Source of the DNA: Burkholderia sp. L27(2015)
GTDB taxonomy: Bacteria > Pseudomonadota > Gammaproteobacteria > Burkholderiales > Burkholderiaceae
Assembly (NCBI RefSeq): GCF_009765705.1
Contig: NZ_LMUX01000017.1
Span: 62,001-126,000, forward strand
Length of the DNA: 64,000 nt
Reading direction: 5' to 3'
In this document: piece by piece, positions 1 through 8,763 of the stretch
Position numbering within the stretch: the stretch's first letter is position 1
Layout: each line of letters opens with the position of its first letter
Notes under the pieces: generated by a model
Databases searched by the model: none
Told to the model about the DNA's origin: nothing
Seen by the model: only the letters and a program-made list of their open reading frames with translations
Program-made: the position numbers and the translations under genes

Positions 1-889
1 GCAGGAGCAGGCCGAAGTGGAGGGCGATAGGGTCAGGTTCGCGGCCATGCCAGCCCGAGGCGAGTGGATCACGGCACAAGGTGCCGACATCAAAACCGAT
101 TCGGTGATCCTTCCTGCCGGGCGCAGGCTCGACGCCCAATCGCTGGGGCTCGCGGCATCGGTTGGTCGGGCCAGCTTGCCGGTGGTAGGCCGCCCCAAAG
201 TGGCCGTGTTCTTTACTGGCGACGAACTCACGATGCCGGGCGAGCCACTGCGGCCGGGCGCGATCTACAATTCGAGCCGCTACACCTTGCGTGCTTTGCT
301 CGAAAACCTCGGTTGCGTGGTCAGCGACTTCGGCATTGTTCCCGATACCCTGGCGGCGACGCGCGATACGCTGCGCGCGGCGGCCGCCGAGCACGATTTG
401 GTGCTGACTTCGGGCGGCGTATCGGTCGGCGAGGAAGATCACGTCAGGCCTGCGGTGCTCGCGCAAGGGCGGCTCAATCTTTGGCAAATCGCGATGAAAC
501 CCGGTAAGCCGCTGGCCTTTGGCGAACTAGACCGGGCCGACGCCGCACCCACATTTTTCATCGGGCTGCCGGGGAATCCGGTCTCTAGTTTCGTGACCTT
601 TTTGATGTTTGTGCGGCCGTTTTTGCTGCGTTTGGCCGGCGTGCTCGACGTGACGCCACGCGTCTTGCAGTTGCGTGCCGACTTCAGTCAATCCAAGGCC
701 GATCGGCGTAACGAATTCCTGAGGGCGCGCCTTAATGCCGATGGCGGCTTGTCGCTGTTTCCGAACCAGTCGTCGTCGGTGCTCACCTCGACCGTTTGGG
801 CTGACGGTCTGATCGACAACCCACCGGGGCATGCGATCCAGGCGGGCGAGATGGTCCGTTTCATCCCGTTTTCCGAGCTGTTGAATTAA
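1..889 (+). CDS. moeA: Molybdopterin molybdenumtransferase (partial, 5' end outside window)
   Basis: This protein inserts molybdate into adenylated molybdopterin, the last step in making the basic molybdenum cofactor in the cytoplasm. The reading frame is open from the first bases (frame starting at base 2), so the gene begins upstream of the window; the GTG at 17 is internal. Visible motifs are LTSGGVSVGEEDH (the nucleotide/MPT-binding domain), the MKPGKP segment, and LPGNPVSSFVTF, in the order expected for the MoeA C-terminal two thirds, followed by domain IV. moaD begins four bases after the stop codon, so the genes are almost certainly co-transcribed. Identification is firm; only the N-terminal part is missing. 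Confidence 0.95.
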   Translation, partial: QEQAEVEGDRVRFAAMPARGEWITAQGADIKTDSVILPAGRRLDAQSLGLAASVGRASLPVVGRPKVAVFFTGDELTMPGEPLRPGAIYNSSRYTLRALLENLGCVVSDFGIVPDTLAATRDTLRAAAAEHDLVLTSGGVSVGEEDHVRPAVLAQGRLNLWQIAMKPGKPLAFGELDRADAAPTFFIGLPGNPVSSFVTFLMFVRPFLLRLAGVLDVTPRVLQLRADFSQSKADRRNEFLRARLNADGGLSLFPNQSSSVLTSTVWADGLIDNPPGHAIQAGEMVRFIPFSELLN

Positions 890-892
890 GCC

Positions 893-1150
893 ATGAAGAT
901 CCAACTTAAATTTTTTGCGAGCGTGCGCGAAGCGCTGGGCGTCGCTGACGAAGTGGCCGACGTGCCGGCCGCCGTGGTAACCGTGGGCGATGTCCGCACT
1001 TGGTTGCAGGCGCGCGGTGGCGCATGGGCGGAGACGCTCGCCGCGGGGCGCACCTTGCGTATGGCGTGCAATCACGAGATGACGGCGCCCGAAACACGTC
1101 TCACCGAAGGCTGCGAGGTCGCGTTTTTCCCGCCGGTCACTGGCGGTTGA
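893..1150 (+). CDS. moaD: Molybdopterin synthase sulfur-carrier subunit
   Basis: The 85-residue product is the small ubiquitin-like subunit of molybdopterin synthase. It carries a C-terminal thiocarboxylate as sulfur donor for converting cyclic pyranopterin monophosphate to molybdopterin. The C-terminus is VTGG, the diglycine tail that MoeB adenylates and that enters the MoaE active site. The length is normal for the family. The gene lies between moeA and moaE in the same direction, with only a four-base gap after moeA, so it is part of a molybdenum cofactor operon. Confidence 0.95.
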   Translation: MKIQLKFFASVREALGVADEVADVPAAVVTVGDVRTWLQARGGAWAETLAAGRTLRMACNHEMTAPETRLTEGCEVAFFPPVTGG

Positions 1151-1191
1151 GATAGGTTATTGAAACGAGCTATGCCGGGAAAGGAACCCTC

Positions 1192-1665
1192 ATGACAGTC
1201 AAGGTACAGCTCGAAGATTTCGATCTTTCCACTGAAGTTGCGGTGCTACGCCGTGCCAACCCGAAGGTCGGCGCGGTGGCCTGTTTTATCGGCGCGGTAC
1301 GCGATTTGAACGACGGCGAGAACGTCAGCGCGATGGTGCTCGAGCATTACCCGGGCATGACTGAGAAAGCACTCGAAGCCATCATCGAGCGGGCACGCGA
1401 GCGTTGGCCGATCGCGGATGCAGTGGTCATTCACCGTTACGGACCGCTCGCGCCCACCGACCAGATTGTGCTGGTGGCTGTCGCGACCGCGCACCGTGGC
1501 GATGCCTTTGCGGCCTGCGAATTCATCATGGATTACCTCAAAACGGTGGCCCCGTTCTGGAAAAAAGAAACACTCGAGAACGGCGAGCGCTGGGTCGACG
1601 CGCGCGTGCACGATCATGCCGCGCTGGACAAATGGGCTGAGCCCGGGCCGCCGAAGGCCGATTAA
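1192..1665 (+). CDS. moaE: Molybdopterin synthase catalytic subunit
   Basis: This 157-residue protein is the large catalytic subunit that pairs with MoaD as a heterotetramer to add two sulfurs to cyclic pyranopterin monophosphate. Family features are ACFIGAVRD near the N-terminus, LEHYPGM, the IHRYGPL strand, and the KKETLENGERWVDA segment carrying the conserved lysine of the active site. It starts at an ATG preceded by GGAAAGGAACC. It lies 41 bases after moaD and completes the moeA-moaD-moaE operon; the next gene is convergent. Confidence 0.95.
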   Translation: MTVKVQLEDFDLSTEVAVLRRANPKVGAVACFIGAVRDLNDGENVSAMVLEHYPGMTEKALEAIIERARERWPIADAVVIHRYGPLAPTDQIVLVAVATAHRGDAFAACEFIMDYLKTVAPFWKKETLENGERWVDARVHDHAALDKWAEPGPPKAD

Positions 1666-1677
1666 ACGTGCTGAGCG

Positions 1678-2199
1678 CTAATCGAGCGCAATGGGCGTTG
1701 CGGCTGAGCCATCCACGTGCCGCGCCTCGGCTTCGCGCGTTTTGCGTGGATTGATCCTTTCCAGCAATTCGAGTTGCACCGCCGGTACTTTGAAGTCCCA
1801 ACCAAAGCGGCTTAACTGCAGGCTGTGCGCAATGCGCAGCGCCGGTTCCATGAAGCCGATTGCCGCCGCGGGCTGATAGTGCGATTCAACCGTGTCAACG
1901 AACAGCTTCAGCCAACGATTGAAATGAGCGGGGGTCAGATCAGGCAAGGCCTGATGCACGGCTTTAAGATTGCCTTGATAGCCCTTTTCGCGCAGTACCA
2001 GCCCGGACCAGAAGTCGATCATCTTCGGCAGATGCTGCTCCCAATGTCCGTCGAGGCGACTGGTGAAAATCGGCCCGAGCAGGTCATCGGCACGCACCTT
2101 GAGATAAAAGGCATCGACCAAGGCGGCGATATTTTCGCGGTCGGCCTGCGCGTGGGGTGCCACGGATTGAACACCGGGATCTTGATCTGGATTAAGCAT
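1678..2199 (-). CDS. Group III truncated haemoglobin-like protein
   Basis: The product is a small globin of about 173 residues that would bind haem and oxygen or nitric oxide. Diagnostic features are LVDAFYLKVRADDLLGPIF near the N-terminus, followed by FWSGLVL and LTPAHFNRWL, where the histidine before FNRW is the likely proximal haem ligand; this pattern is typical of group III truncated globins. The start is ambiguous: ATG at 2199 has GAGG just upstream and was chosen, while an in-frame ATG at 2208 has no visible ribosome binding site. The longer open frame to 2325 would overlap the clpB promoter and is unlikely. The 3' end converges with moaE. Whether it serves NO defence or oxygen sensing cannot be told from sequence. 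Confidence 0.85.
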   Translation of the reverse strand: MLNPDQDPGVQSVAPHAQADRENIAALVDAFYLKVRADDLLGPIFTSRLDGHWEQHLPKMIDFWSGLVLREKGYQGNLKAVHQALPDLTPAHFNRWLKLFVDTVESHYQPAAAIGFMEPALRIAHSLQLSRFGWDFKVPAVQLELLERINPRKTREAEARHVDGSAATPIALD

Positions 2200-2226
2200 G
2201 GGCCTCATTTTACGCGAGCCACGCCG

Positions 2227-2255
2227 CTTGAAAAATATAACCCTGTCCTCATCTA
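2227..2255 (+). promoter_or_regulatory. Sigma-32 (heat shock) promoter of clpB
   Basis: The sequence has CTTGAAA at 2227-2233, a 13-base spacer, and CCTCATCTA at 2247-2255. This matches the known RpoH promoter consensus (CTTGAAA, then CCCCATNT) except for one base in the -10 element. It sits 45 bases upstream of the clpB start codon, where a heat shock promoter would be expected. The predicted transcription start is near 2262. Confidence 0.85.
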
Positions 2256-2299
2256 GACTGTTATGAGTACATCGACAGTCCAACTTGGCGGAGGCTTTT

Positions 2300-4906
2300 A
2301 TGCGTATTGATAAATTTACGACCAAATTGCAGGAAGCGCTTGCAGACGCTCAAAGTTTGGCCGTTGGCCGCGATAATCAGTATATCGATCCGATTCATTT
2401 GCTGCTGGCGCTGCTAGCGCAGCACGACGGTTCGTCGCGTTCGCTGCTGCAGCGCGCGGCCGTGCAGGTGCCGGCCTTGCAAAAGGCGTTGAGCGAAGCG
2501 GCCGACCGCTTGCCCAAGGTCAGTGGGCACGACGGCAACGTCCAACTCAGCCGCGAACTGACGGGCTTGCTCAATCAAGCCGATAAAGAGGCTCAGAAGC
2601 AGGGCGATAGCTTTATCGCCAGCGAAATGTTTCTGCTGGCGGTGGCCGAAGACAAAAACGAAATCGGCAAATTGGCTCGCCAGCACGGCCTGACGCGCAA
2701 AGCGTTGGAGGCCGCGATCGAAGCGGTGCGGGGCGGCCAGAATGTCATGAGCGAAGACAGCGAAAGCCAGCGCGAATCGCTGAAGAAATATACCGTCGAT
2801 CTGACCGAACGCGCGCGCGCGGGCAAGCTCGATCCGGTGATCGGACGCGACGACGAAATCCGTCGTTCGATCCAGATCCTGCAGCGTCGCACCAAGAATA
2901 ATCCGGTGCTGATCGGCGAACCCGGCGTGGGCAAGACCGCGATTGTGGAAGGCTTGGCGCAGCGCATCGTCAACGGCGAAGTGCCGGAAACCCTGAAGAA
3001 CAAACGTGTGCTTTCGCTCGACATGGCGGCCTTGCTGGCCGGCGCGAAATATCGCGGCGAATTCGAGGAACGCTTGAAATCGGTGTTGAACGATGTCGCC
3101 AAGGATGAAGGGCAAACCATTGTCTTCATCGACGAGCTTCACACTATGGTGGGCGCTGGCAAGGCCGAGGGCGCAATGGATGCCGGTAACATGCTCAAAC
3201 CGGCGCTCTCGCGCGGCGAGCTGCATTGCATCGGCGCGACGACGCTGGACGAATATCGCAAATACATCGAGAAGGATGCCGCGCTTGAGCGGCGTTTTCA
3301 GAAGGTGCTGGTCGGCGAACCCTCGGTCGAAGCGACGATCGCCATTTTACGCGGTTTGAAGGAGCGATACGAACTACACCACGGTGTCGAGATTACCGAT
3401 CCCGCGATTGTTGCTGCGGCGGAACTCAGTAATCGATATATCACCGATCGTTTTTTGCCGGACAAGGCAATCGATTTGATCGACGAAGCGGCGTCGAAAG
3501 TCAAAATGGAGATCGATTCGAAGCCTGAGGAAATGGACCGTCTCGACCGTCGCCTGATTCAACTGAAAATCGAGCGTGAAGCCGTCAAGAAAGAAAAAGA
3601 CGAGGCCTCGCAACGGCGCTTGCAACTGATCGAAGATGAGATCGATCGGCTGGGTCGCGAATATGCCGATCTCGAGGAAATCTGGACAGCCGAGAAAGCG
3701 GCCGTGCAGGGTAGCGCTCATCTGAAAGAGGAAATCGAACAGGTGCGCGCCGAGATGACGCGTCTGCAGCGCGAGGGTAAGCTCGACAAAGTGGCCGAGC
3801 TGCAATATGGGCAACTGCCGCGACTCGAAGCCCGGCTTAAAGATGTCACTCAGGCCGAAGTCACGGGGGAAGCCGGCGGCGTCGCGGCGGATCGTCCGCG
3901 CTTGTTGCGCACACAGGTCGGGGCTGAAGAGATTGCCGAAGTGGTATCGCGTTCGACCGGGATTCCGGTGTCGCGCATGATGCAGGGCGAGCGCGACAAG
4001 CTGATGCATATCGAAGCCAAGTTGCACGAGCGCGTAGTCGGGCAGGAAGAGGCGCTGGTGGCGGTGGCCGACGCGATTCGGCGTTCGCGCGCGGGTTTGT
4101 CCGATCCCAACCGTCCGTACGGCTCTTTCTTGTTCCTGGGCCCGACTGGGGTGGGCAAGACCGAGCTGTGCAAGGCGCTGGCCGGCTTCCTGTTCGACTC
4201 GGAAGATCACCTGATCCGTATCGACATGAGTGAATTCATGGAGAAACATAGCGTCGCGCGTTTGATCGGCGCGCCGCCCGGTTATGTCGGTTACGAGGAG
4301 GGCGGGTATTTGACCGAGGCGGTGCGCCGCAAGCCGTATAGTGTCATTTTGCTCGACGAGATCGAAAAGGCCCATCCCGACGTGTTCAACGTCTTGCTGC
4401 AAGTGCTCGACGACGGACGGATGACCGACGGCCAGGGGCGCACGGTCGATTTCAAGAACACGGTGATCGTGATGACTTCCAATCTGGGCTCGCAGACGAT
4501 CCAGGCGATGGTGGGCGAACCGCATGAGGCAATCAGCGATGCGGTCTGGACCGAGGTGAAGTTGCATTTCCGGCCCGAATTTTTGAACCGGATCGACGAG
4601 GTCGTGGTATTCCACGGGCTGGATCGCAGCAATATCGAGGCGATCGCGCAGATTCAGTTGCGCCGTCTTACCGAGCGGCTGTCCAAGCTCGAGATGCAGC
4701 TCGAGGTCTCGCCGGCGGCACTCGCCCAGATTGCGCTGGAAGGCTACGATCCTCTGTTTGGCGCTCGGCCGTTGAAGCGCGCGATCCAGCAGGAGATCGA
4801 AAACCCGGTCGCAAAGTTGATTCTGTCGGGCAAGTTCGGGCCGAAGGATGTGATTCCTGTCGATTACACCGACGATCATTTCGTGTTCGATCGCGTCGTG
4901 CACTAA
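2300..4906 (+). CDS. clpB: ATP-dependent disaggregase ClpB
   Basis: ClpB is the hexameric AAA+ chaperone that, with DnaK, extracts polypeptides from aggregates after heat stress. The 868-residue product has the usual full length: two N-terminal Clp repeats, first nucleotide-binding domain with Walker [10 protein letters not shown] (about residues 206-214) and Walker B VFIDELH, a long charged coiled-coil middle domain (about 410-525), and second domain with GPTGVGKTE and LLDEIEKAH. The start at 2300 is preceded by GGAGG at 2289-2293; upstream in-frame TTG codons are less likely. A sigma-32 promoter lies just upstream and an intrinsic terminator follows, so it appears to be a monocistronic heat shock gene. 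Confidence 0.98.
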   Translation: MRIDKFTTKLQEALADAQSLAVGRDNQYIDPIHLLLALLAQHDGSSRSLLQRAAVQVPALQKALSEAADRLPKVSGHDGNVQLSRELTGLLNQADKEAQKQGDSFIASEMFLLAVAEDKNEIGKLARQHGLTRKALEAAIEAVRGGQNVMSEDSESQRESLKKYTVDLTERARAGKLDPVIGRDDEIRRSIQILQRRTKNNPVLIGEPGVGKTAIVEGLAQRIVNGEVPETLKNKRVLSLDMAALLAGAKYRGEFEERLKSVLNDVAKDEGQTIVFIDELHTMVGAGKAEGAMDAGNMLKPALSRGELHCIGATTLDEYRKYIEKDAALERRFQKVLVGEPSVEATIAILRGLKERYELHHGVEITDPAIVAAAELSNRYITDRFLPDKAIDLIDEAASKVKMEIDSKPEEMDRLDRRLIQLKIEREAVKKEKDEASQRRLQLIEDEIDRLGREYADLEEIWTAEKAAVQGSAHLKEEIEQVRAEMTRLQREGKLDKVAELQYGQLPRLEARLKDVTQAEVTGEAGGVAADRPRLLRTQVGAEEIAEVVSRSTGIPVSRMMQGERDKLMHIEAKLHERVVGQEEALVAVADAIRRSRAGLSDPNRPYGSFLFLGPTGVGKTELCKALAGFLFDSEDHLIRIDMSEFMEKHSVARLIGAPPGYVGYEEGGYLTEAVRRKPYSVILLDEIEKAHPDVFNVLLQVLDDGRMTDGQGRTVDFKNTVIVMTSNLGSQTIQAMVGEPHEAISDAVWTEVKLHFRPEFLNRIDEVVVFHGLDRSNIEAIAQIQLRRLTERLSKLEMQLEVSPAALAQIALEGYDPLFGARPLKRAIQQEIENPVAKLILSGKFGPKDVIPVDYTDDHFVFDRVVH

Positions 4907-4947
4907 AGTCGATTTACGCCACGATGGTTGGCGGTATAGGCGCCTCG

Positions 4948-4975
4948 GACCTCGCTCTATGCGGGGTCTTTTTTT
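4948..4975 (+). terminator. Intrinsic terminator after clpB
   Basis: GACCTCGC at 4948-4955 pairs with GCGGGGTC at 4961-4968 (one T-G pair) around a five-base loop and is followed directly by seven T residues. It is 42 bases after the clpB stop codon. Confidence 0.85.
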
Positions 4976-5000
4976 GCGTGGCGCGGGGAGTGGGTTATAG

Positions 5001-5060
5001 GACGAGGCGCGGGAAGAGGCATGGGACCAGACATACGACCAGGCATAGGACGGCCTGAGC
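5001..5060. repeat. Degenerate 12-bp tandem repeat between clpB and GNAT gene
   Basis: GACCAGACATAC (5025-5036) is followed directly by GACCAGGCATAG (5037-5048) and by a diverged GACGGCCTGAGC; a related GACGAGGCGCGG lies at 5001-5012. No gene is evident in this spacer, which resembles several other degenerate spacer repeats in the window. Confidence 0.6.
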
Positions 5061-5167
5061 AATGAGGTGCATGAGGCTGAGCGCGGTCGATATTGCGGTC
5101 GTCCGGTTGCCAAGTCGCCACCGGGCAGGTTACTGTTAGTCATGCCACGCGTAATTCGGACGTTTTT

Positions 5168-5632
5168 ATGTTCAACCCCGCGATCGATGCCTCGGATTTC
5201 AACTTACGTGCTGCGCGTCGCGACGAGTTTGGCTTTGGCGAAGCGCTGACCCGTACCAATATGCTGGGCTACTATCGCCGCCATGGGCTGACTTGGCGCA
5301 GCGATCTGTTTCTGGCGAGTTGGAACGAGTCGGAAAACTATATTCTTGAGTGGGCAGAAATTGCGATCGGCGTGCTGCGTCTGGATGTCGAGGGTGACGC
5401 CTTGCATGTGCGCGATATCCACATCATTTCCACGCATCGTAACCTGGGCGCGGGGTCTTTCATGCTCAAGCGCGCGCACCAATTTGCCGAGATCCGAGGT
5501 CTGAAGAAGCTGCGCTTGCGCGTCTTCGTCGATAATCCGGCGGCAGCGCTTTATCGACGGCACGGATATCGAGTGGTAGGCCAGGAGCGTCACTTCGGCC
5601 CGATACTCAGAATGGAATGCGAGGTGATATGA
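5168..5632 (+). CDS. GNAT-family N-acetyltransferase
   Basis: The 154-residue product is a probable acetyl-CoA-dependent acetyltransferase. Its C-terminal half shows the GNAT fold: the strand HVRDIHIIS, the pyrophosphate-binding loop THRNLGAGSFMLKRA, and the VDNPAAALYRRHGYRVVG segment typical of motif B. The start at 5168 (MFNPAID) was chosen over the open frame reaching 5093 because the upstream part is low complexity; the ribosome binding site is weak either way. The substrate is unknown. It stands alone between repeats, so the context gives no clue. Confidence 0.75.
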   Translation: MFNPAIDASDFNLRAARRDEFGFGEALTRTNMLGYYRRHGLTWRSDLFLASWNESENYILEWAEIAIGVLRLDVEGDALHVRDIHIISTHRNLGAGSFMLKRAHQFAEIRGLKKLRLRVFVDNPAAALYRRHGYRVVGQERHFGPILRMECEVI

Positions 5633-5682
5633 AACCTCGCATAGGCCGAAATAACGAGGTACCTGGCCTTATTGCCATTTGG

Positions 5683-5750
5683 TCACGTTGACTTTAACCT
5701 CACGACCTTAATCCCTCCGACTTTAATCACGCCGAGCTTGACCTGATTTG
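5683..5750. repeat. Degenerate 16-17 bp tandem repeat
   Basis: Units such as CACGTTGACTTTAACCT, CACGACCTTAATCCCT and CCGACTTTAATCACGCC follow one another, then a diverged GAGCTTGACC. They occupy most of the spacer before the next gene. Copies are imperfect, so the boundaries are approximate. Confidence 0.5.
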
Positions 5751-5776
5751 CCGGCGCTCCTGTTCAGATTACAAAC

Positions 5777-6220
5777 ATGATTACCGTTTTCGTGTATGGC
5801 ACGCTACGCCGCGGCGAGGCCAACGATATCGTTTCGGCGGCAACGCGCCACGGCATCGCGACGCCCGAATTGCTGGGCCGCGCGACCGTGAAGGGCATTC
5901 TGTACGACTTCGGTAATTACCCCGGACTGATCCCCGATCCCAGCGGTGTGGACGTGCTAGGCGACGTCTACCGGATCGACCCTGCGCTCGTGCCCGTGCT
6001 CGATGAAATCGAAGAGGTGTATCCAGGGCAGCAAGGTTTGTTTCTCCACCAGCAGATTCGCGTCGAGCCGCTCGGCGATGGGCTGCCGAGGCCCTGCGAT
6101 TGCCTGTTTTACCCGATCACGCCAGCGGCTGCCGCTCAGCAGCTCGTTATCGAGGGCGGCGACTGGGTGGTGCATCGCCAAAACCGCGAAGCGTCATCGG
6201 TTCGAGTGCCGCTGGACTAG
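5777..6220 (+). CDS. Gamma-glutamylcyclotransferase-like (AIG2/YtfP family) protein
   Basis: The 147-residue protein begins MITVFVYGTLRRGE, the hallmark YGTLR substrate-binding loop of the gamma-glutamylcyclotransferase-like fold, and later has VLDEIEEVYPG with the conserved acidic residue of that family. Members release 5-oxoproline from gamma-glutamyl amines or peptides, but many bacterial homologues have no assigned substrate. It stands alone between spacers with repeats, so no pathway can be inferred from its neighbours. Confidence 0.85.
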   Translation: MITVFVYGTLRRGEANDIVSAATRHGIATPELLGRATVKGILYDFGNYPGLIPDPSGVDVLGDVYRIDPALVPVLDEIEEVYPGQQGLFLHQQIRVEPLGDGLPRPCDCLFYPITPAAAAQQLVIEGGDWVVHRQNREASSVRVPLD

Positions 6221-6415
6221 GGCGCTCGCTCGCACATTCCGCTTCCTTCCCCCGATTTTGCTCCCGTGAAACAGGGTAATAGCCGAGTGGCAAGCGAAAA
6301 TGCTCCGCCTAAAATAAGGCAAGTCCCAACGTGCCGACGCGATTAGCGCCGCGTTGCCATGCCGGTCGGCGTCGCATAGGTATGTCGGGCGCGTCCACAT
6401 TGAAGGAGTCGCGTT

Positions 6416-6850
6416 ATGTTCAAGCATATTTTGATTCCAACCGATGGCTCAGACTTGTCGCATAAAGCGATCGCGGGTGGAATTGAGTTGGCCAGATCGC
6501 TGGGTGCGCGCGTCACGGCGTACGCTTGTCTGCCTCAGTATCCTTATTCGCCGTTCTCGGATTTCGCGACCGAACCGCCCAAAGAGTATATGCAGCGCTG
6601 CGAACGCGAAGCACAGGATCATTTGACCGAGGTGGAGCAAGCTGCCGCGCGCGACGGCGTGCAGTGCAGCACCTGCCGCAGCGTGCATCCATCACCTTAC
6701 CTGGGCATCATCGAGGCGGCGCAAAACCATGCTTGCGACGTCATCTTGATGTCTTCGCATGGCCGTCGCGGGTTGGGCAGCCTACTGATAGGCAGCGAAA
6801 CACAGCGCGTTTTGACTCACACCGATATTCCCGTCATCGTCTACCGATAG
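6416..6850 (+). CDS. Universal stress protein (UspA family)
   Basis: The 144-residue protein has a single Usp domain: MFKHILIPTDGSDLS at the start, VILMSSHGRRGLGSLLIGS near the C-terminus, and VIVYR at the end. The second half matches the ATP-binding signature of the family, although the first glycine of the usual G-x2-G is replaced. A GGAG ribosome binding site (AAGGAGTCGCGTT) precedes the ATG. It is convergent with isocitrate lyase; such proteins are commonly induced in stationary phase or carbon stress. Confidence 0.93.
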   Translation: MFKHILIPTDGSDLSHKAIAGGIELARSLGARVTAYACLPQYPYSPFSDFATEPPKEYMQRCEREAQDHLTEVEQAAARDGVQCSTCRSVHPSPYLGIIEAAQNHACDVILMSSHGRRGLGSLLIGSETQRVLTHTDIPVIVYR

Positions 6851-6865
6851 GTTTCATCGCGGAAT

Positions 6866-6895
6866 AAAAAAACCGCCCACGGGGTGGTGGGCGGT
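6866..6895 (-). terminator. Intrinsic terminator of aceA (minus strand)
   Basis: ACCGCCCAC (6872-6880) pairs with GTGGGCGGT (6887-6895) around a six-base loop. Read on the minus strand the hairpin is followed by a run of seven T (A-run 6866-6872 on plus). It lies about 80 bases after the aceA stop; as a strong stem it may also slow plus-strand transcription leaving the stress gene. Confidence 0.9.
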
Positions 6896-6920
6896 CGATC
6901 GCACCAGGGTGGCCCGGATT

Positions 6921-6990
6921 AGGCCACCTGCATTAAGCCCTCTGTATTAAAGGCCTCTGTAGTAAGCCACCTCTCAAGCCACCTTCATGG
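6921..6990 (-). repeat. Degenerate tandem copies of the aceA 3' end
   Basis: On the minus strand the aceA end AAGGTGGCTTGAG is followed by AGGTGGCTTACTACAG, AGGCCTTTAATACAG, AGGGCTTAATGCAG and GTGGCCTAATCCGG. The first unit includes the last codons and the TGA stop. Copies are 14-16 bp and imperfect. Confidence 0.6.
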
Positions 6991-8290
6991 TCACTTTCTT
7001 TTCGAAGAACTGTTCGTCCTCAGTCGAGCCGTGCAGGGCGGTCGTCGAGGCTTCACGCTCCACTGTCTGGGTTACGGCGTCGAAATAGCCGGTACCCACT
7101 TCGCGCTGATGTTTCACCGCGGTGAAACCACGCTCTGCGGCATCGAATTCGGCCTGTTGCAACTCAACGAAGGCGCTCATCTGGTTACGTGCGTAACCGT
7201 AGGCCAGATTGAACATCGAGTAATTCAAGCTATGGAAGCCGGCCAGCGTAATGAACTGGAACTTGTAACCCATAGCACCGAGTTCTTTCTGGAACTTGGC
7301 AATCGTTGCGTCGTCGAGATTTTTTTTCCAGTTGAACGACGGCGAGCAGTTATACGCGAGCATTTTGTCCGGAAATTGCTTGTGGATGCCGTCGGCAAAT
7401 TTTTTCGCGAATTCGAGATCCGGCTTGCCTGTCTCGCACCAGATCAAATCGGCGAACGGTGAGTAGGCGAGGCCGCGAGACAGCGCTTGCTCCAGACCCG
7501 GGCGGGTGCGATAAAACCCCTCGACAGTGCGCTCCCCGGTCAGGAAGGGCTTGTCATTGTCGTCGACATCGGAGGTGATCAGATCGGCCGCTTCCGCGTC
7601 GGTGCGAGCCAATACGATCGTCGGCGTACCGGAAACGTCGGCGGCGAGGCGCGCGGCCGTCAGTTTGGCGACTTGCTCGCGTGTCGGCACCAGCACCTTG
7701 CCGCCCATATGACCGCATTTTTTTACCGAAGCCAATTGATCTTCGAAATGCACGCCGGCAGCACCTGCTTCAATCATCGATTTCATCAGCTCGAACGCAT
7801 TCAGCACCCCGCCGAAACCCGCTTCAGCGTCTGCAACGATAGGAGCGAAGTAGTCGATATAACCCTCGTCACCGGGGTTTTTTCCTTCGGACCATTGGAT
7901 CTGGTCGGCACGCGTCAAAGTGTTGTTGATTTTCTTGACGACGGTAGGCACCGAATTCGCCGGATAAAGCGACTGGTCCGGATACATTTCGCCCGCGTTA
8001 TTGGCATCGCCCGCAACTTGCCAGCCCGACAGGTAAATGGCTTTCAAGCCAGCCTTGACCTGCTGCATGGCTTGGTTGCCGGTGAGCGCGCCCAATGAAT
8101 TGACGAAAGGCTCGTTATTGAGCTGCTCCCAAAGCCGCTGGGCGCCACGATAAGCCAAGGTATGCTCGACATGGAAGGAGCCGCGCAGACGAATCACGTC
8201 CTCGGCGGTGTAAGTGCGCTTGACACCTTTCCAGCGCGGGTCTTCGTTCCATTGTTGTTGCAATTGAGCGGCTTCTTGTTGGCGGGTCAT
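6974..8290 (-). CDS. aceA: Isocitrate lyase
   Basis: Isocitrate lyase cleaves isocitrate to glyoxylate and succinate, the first committed step of the glyoxylate shunt for growth on acetate and fatty acids. The 438-residue product has the catalytic KKCGHMGGK motif (cysteine at about residue 192), [11 protein letters not shown] context, and the [10 protein letters not shown] segment of the family. TAGGAGATTGCC precedes the ATG at 8290. It is transcribed alone with a strong downstream terminator and a long AT-rich upstream region that contains a perfect palindrome at 8384-8399, suggesting control at its own promoter. No malate synthase gene lies in the window. Confidence 0.98.
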   Translation of the reverse strand: MTRQQEAAQLQQQWNEDPRWKGVKRTYTAEDVIRLRGSFHVEHTLAYRGAQRLWEQLNNEPFVNSLGALTGNQAMQQVKAGLKAIYLSGWQVAGDANNAGEMYPDQSLYPANSVPTVVKKINNTLTRADQIQWSEGKNPGDEGYIDYFAPIVADAEAGFGGVLNAFELMKSMIEAGAAGVHFEDQLASVKKCGHMGGKVLVPTREQVAKLTAARLAADVSGTPTIVLARTDAEAADLITSDVDDNDKPFLTGERTVEGFYRTRPGLEQALSRGLAYSPFADLIWCETGKPDLEFAKKFADGIHKQFPDKMLAYNCSPSFNWKKNLDDATIAKFQKELGAMGYKFQFITLAGFHSLNYSMFNLAYGYARNQMSAFVELQQAEFDAAERGFTAVKHQREVGTGYFDAVTQTVEREASTTALHGSTEDEQFFEKKVTMKVA

Positions 8291-8383
8291 GGCAATCTCC
8301 TAGGGACTAAAAAAACAAGGGTAAAAAGATCGGTCGATAAGGCGGTCGTTCGTCGGAGTGGGGTAATGTCCCTAACATCGCGA

Positions 8384-8399
8384 ACTCTTATATAAGAGT
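8384..8399. promoter_or_regulatory. Perfect 16-bp palindrome upstream of aceA
   Basis: ACTCTTATATAAGAGT reads the same on both strands and lies about 95-110 bases upstream of the aceA start. Such TTATATAA-centred dyads resemble operators of GntR-type regulators; the binding protein is not identified here. A minus-strand -10-like TATA sequence lies within it, so it could overlap the promoter. Confidence 0.5.
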
Positions 8400-8627
8400 C
8401 TAGGGAAAGAAAAGGCATCGAGACAGGCTGAAATTTAGTTTTTTATTAAAAAATAATCTTTTATAAACAATTGGTTAAATTTAAATTTTGCAATGCGGAA
8501 AGCCTTCTCTTGATCCGCAACACCTTTCGTTGTGCCATGCAGCAGGATTTTTTATGCCATGCAATATTTTTTCGCATTATGAAATTTATCTCTATGTGAA
8601 AAATCAACCCTTTGGCGTCATGCGCAT
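8400..8627. other. AT-rich non-coding region between aceA and porin terminator
   Basis: No gene is supported here. The stretch is strikingly AT-rich compared with its surroundings and includes two direct copies of TGCCATGCA (8533-8541 and 8555-8563) whose starts are 22 bases apart, about two helical turns. A small open frame on the minus strand (8461-8658) overlaps the terminator and has no recognisable features. Confidence 0.5.
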
Positions 8628-8655
8628 AAAAAAAGCCCTCGCTTAGGGCGAGGGC
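8628..8655 (-). terminator. Intrinsic terminator of the porin gene (minus strand)
   Basis: GCCCTCGC (8635-8642) pairs with GCGAGGGC (8648-8655) around a five-base loop; on the minus strand it is followed by seven T. It lies about 110 bases after the porin stop codon. Confidence 0.88.
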
Positions 8656-8663
8656 CAAAGAGA

Positions 8664-8717
8664 CGCTACTACGAGAGGTACAACTACAAGATACGCACTA
8701 CAAGAAACGCATTACCG
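8664..8717. repeat. Short tandem repeat downstream of porin
   Basis: ACTACAAGATACGC (8683-8696) is followed immediately by ACTACAAGAAACGC (8697-8710), differing at one base, then a diverged ATTACCGC. A further related CTACTACGAGAGGTACA precedes them. The array fills the space between porin stop and terminator. Confidence 0.6.
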
Positions 8718-8763
8718 CAGCAGGCAATCGTGCGCACTCAAGCGGCGCACAATCGGTTGGAGC

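Noticed and set aside
3374-5143. 589-codon open frame on the minus strand
   Set aside because: Antisense shadow of clpB with no family features.
6194-6427. 77-codon minus-strand frame between the cyclotransferase and stress protein genes
   Set aside because: No ribosome binding site, overlaps the end of a firm gene, no recognisable features.
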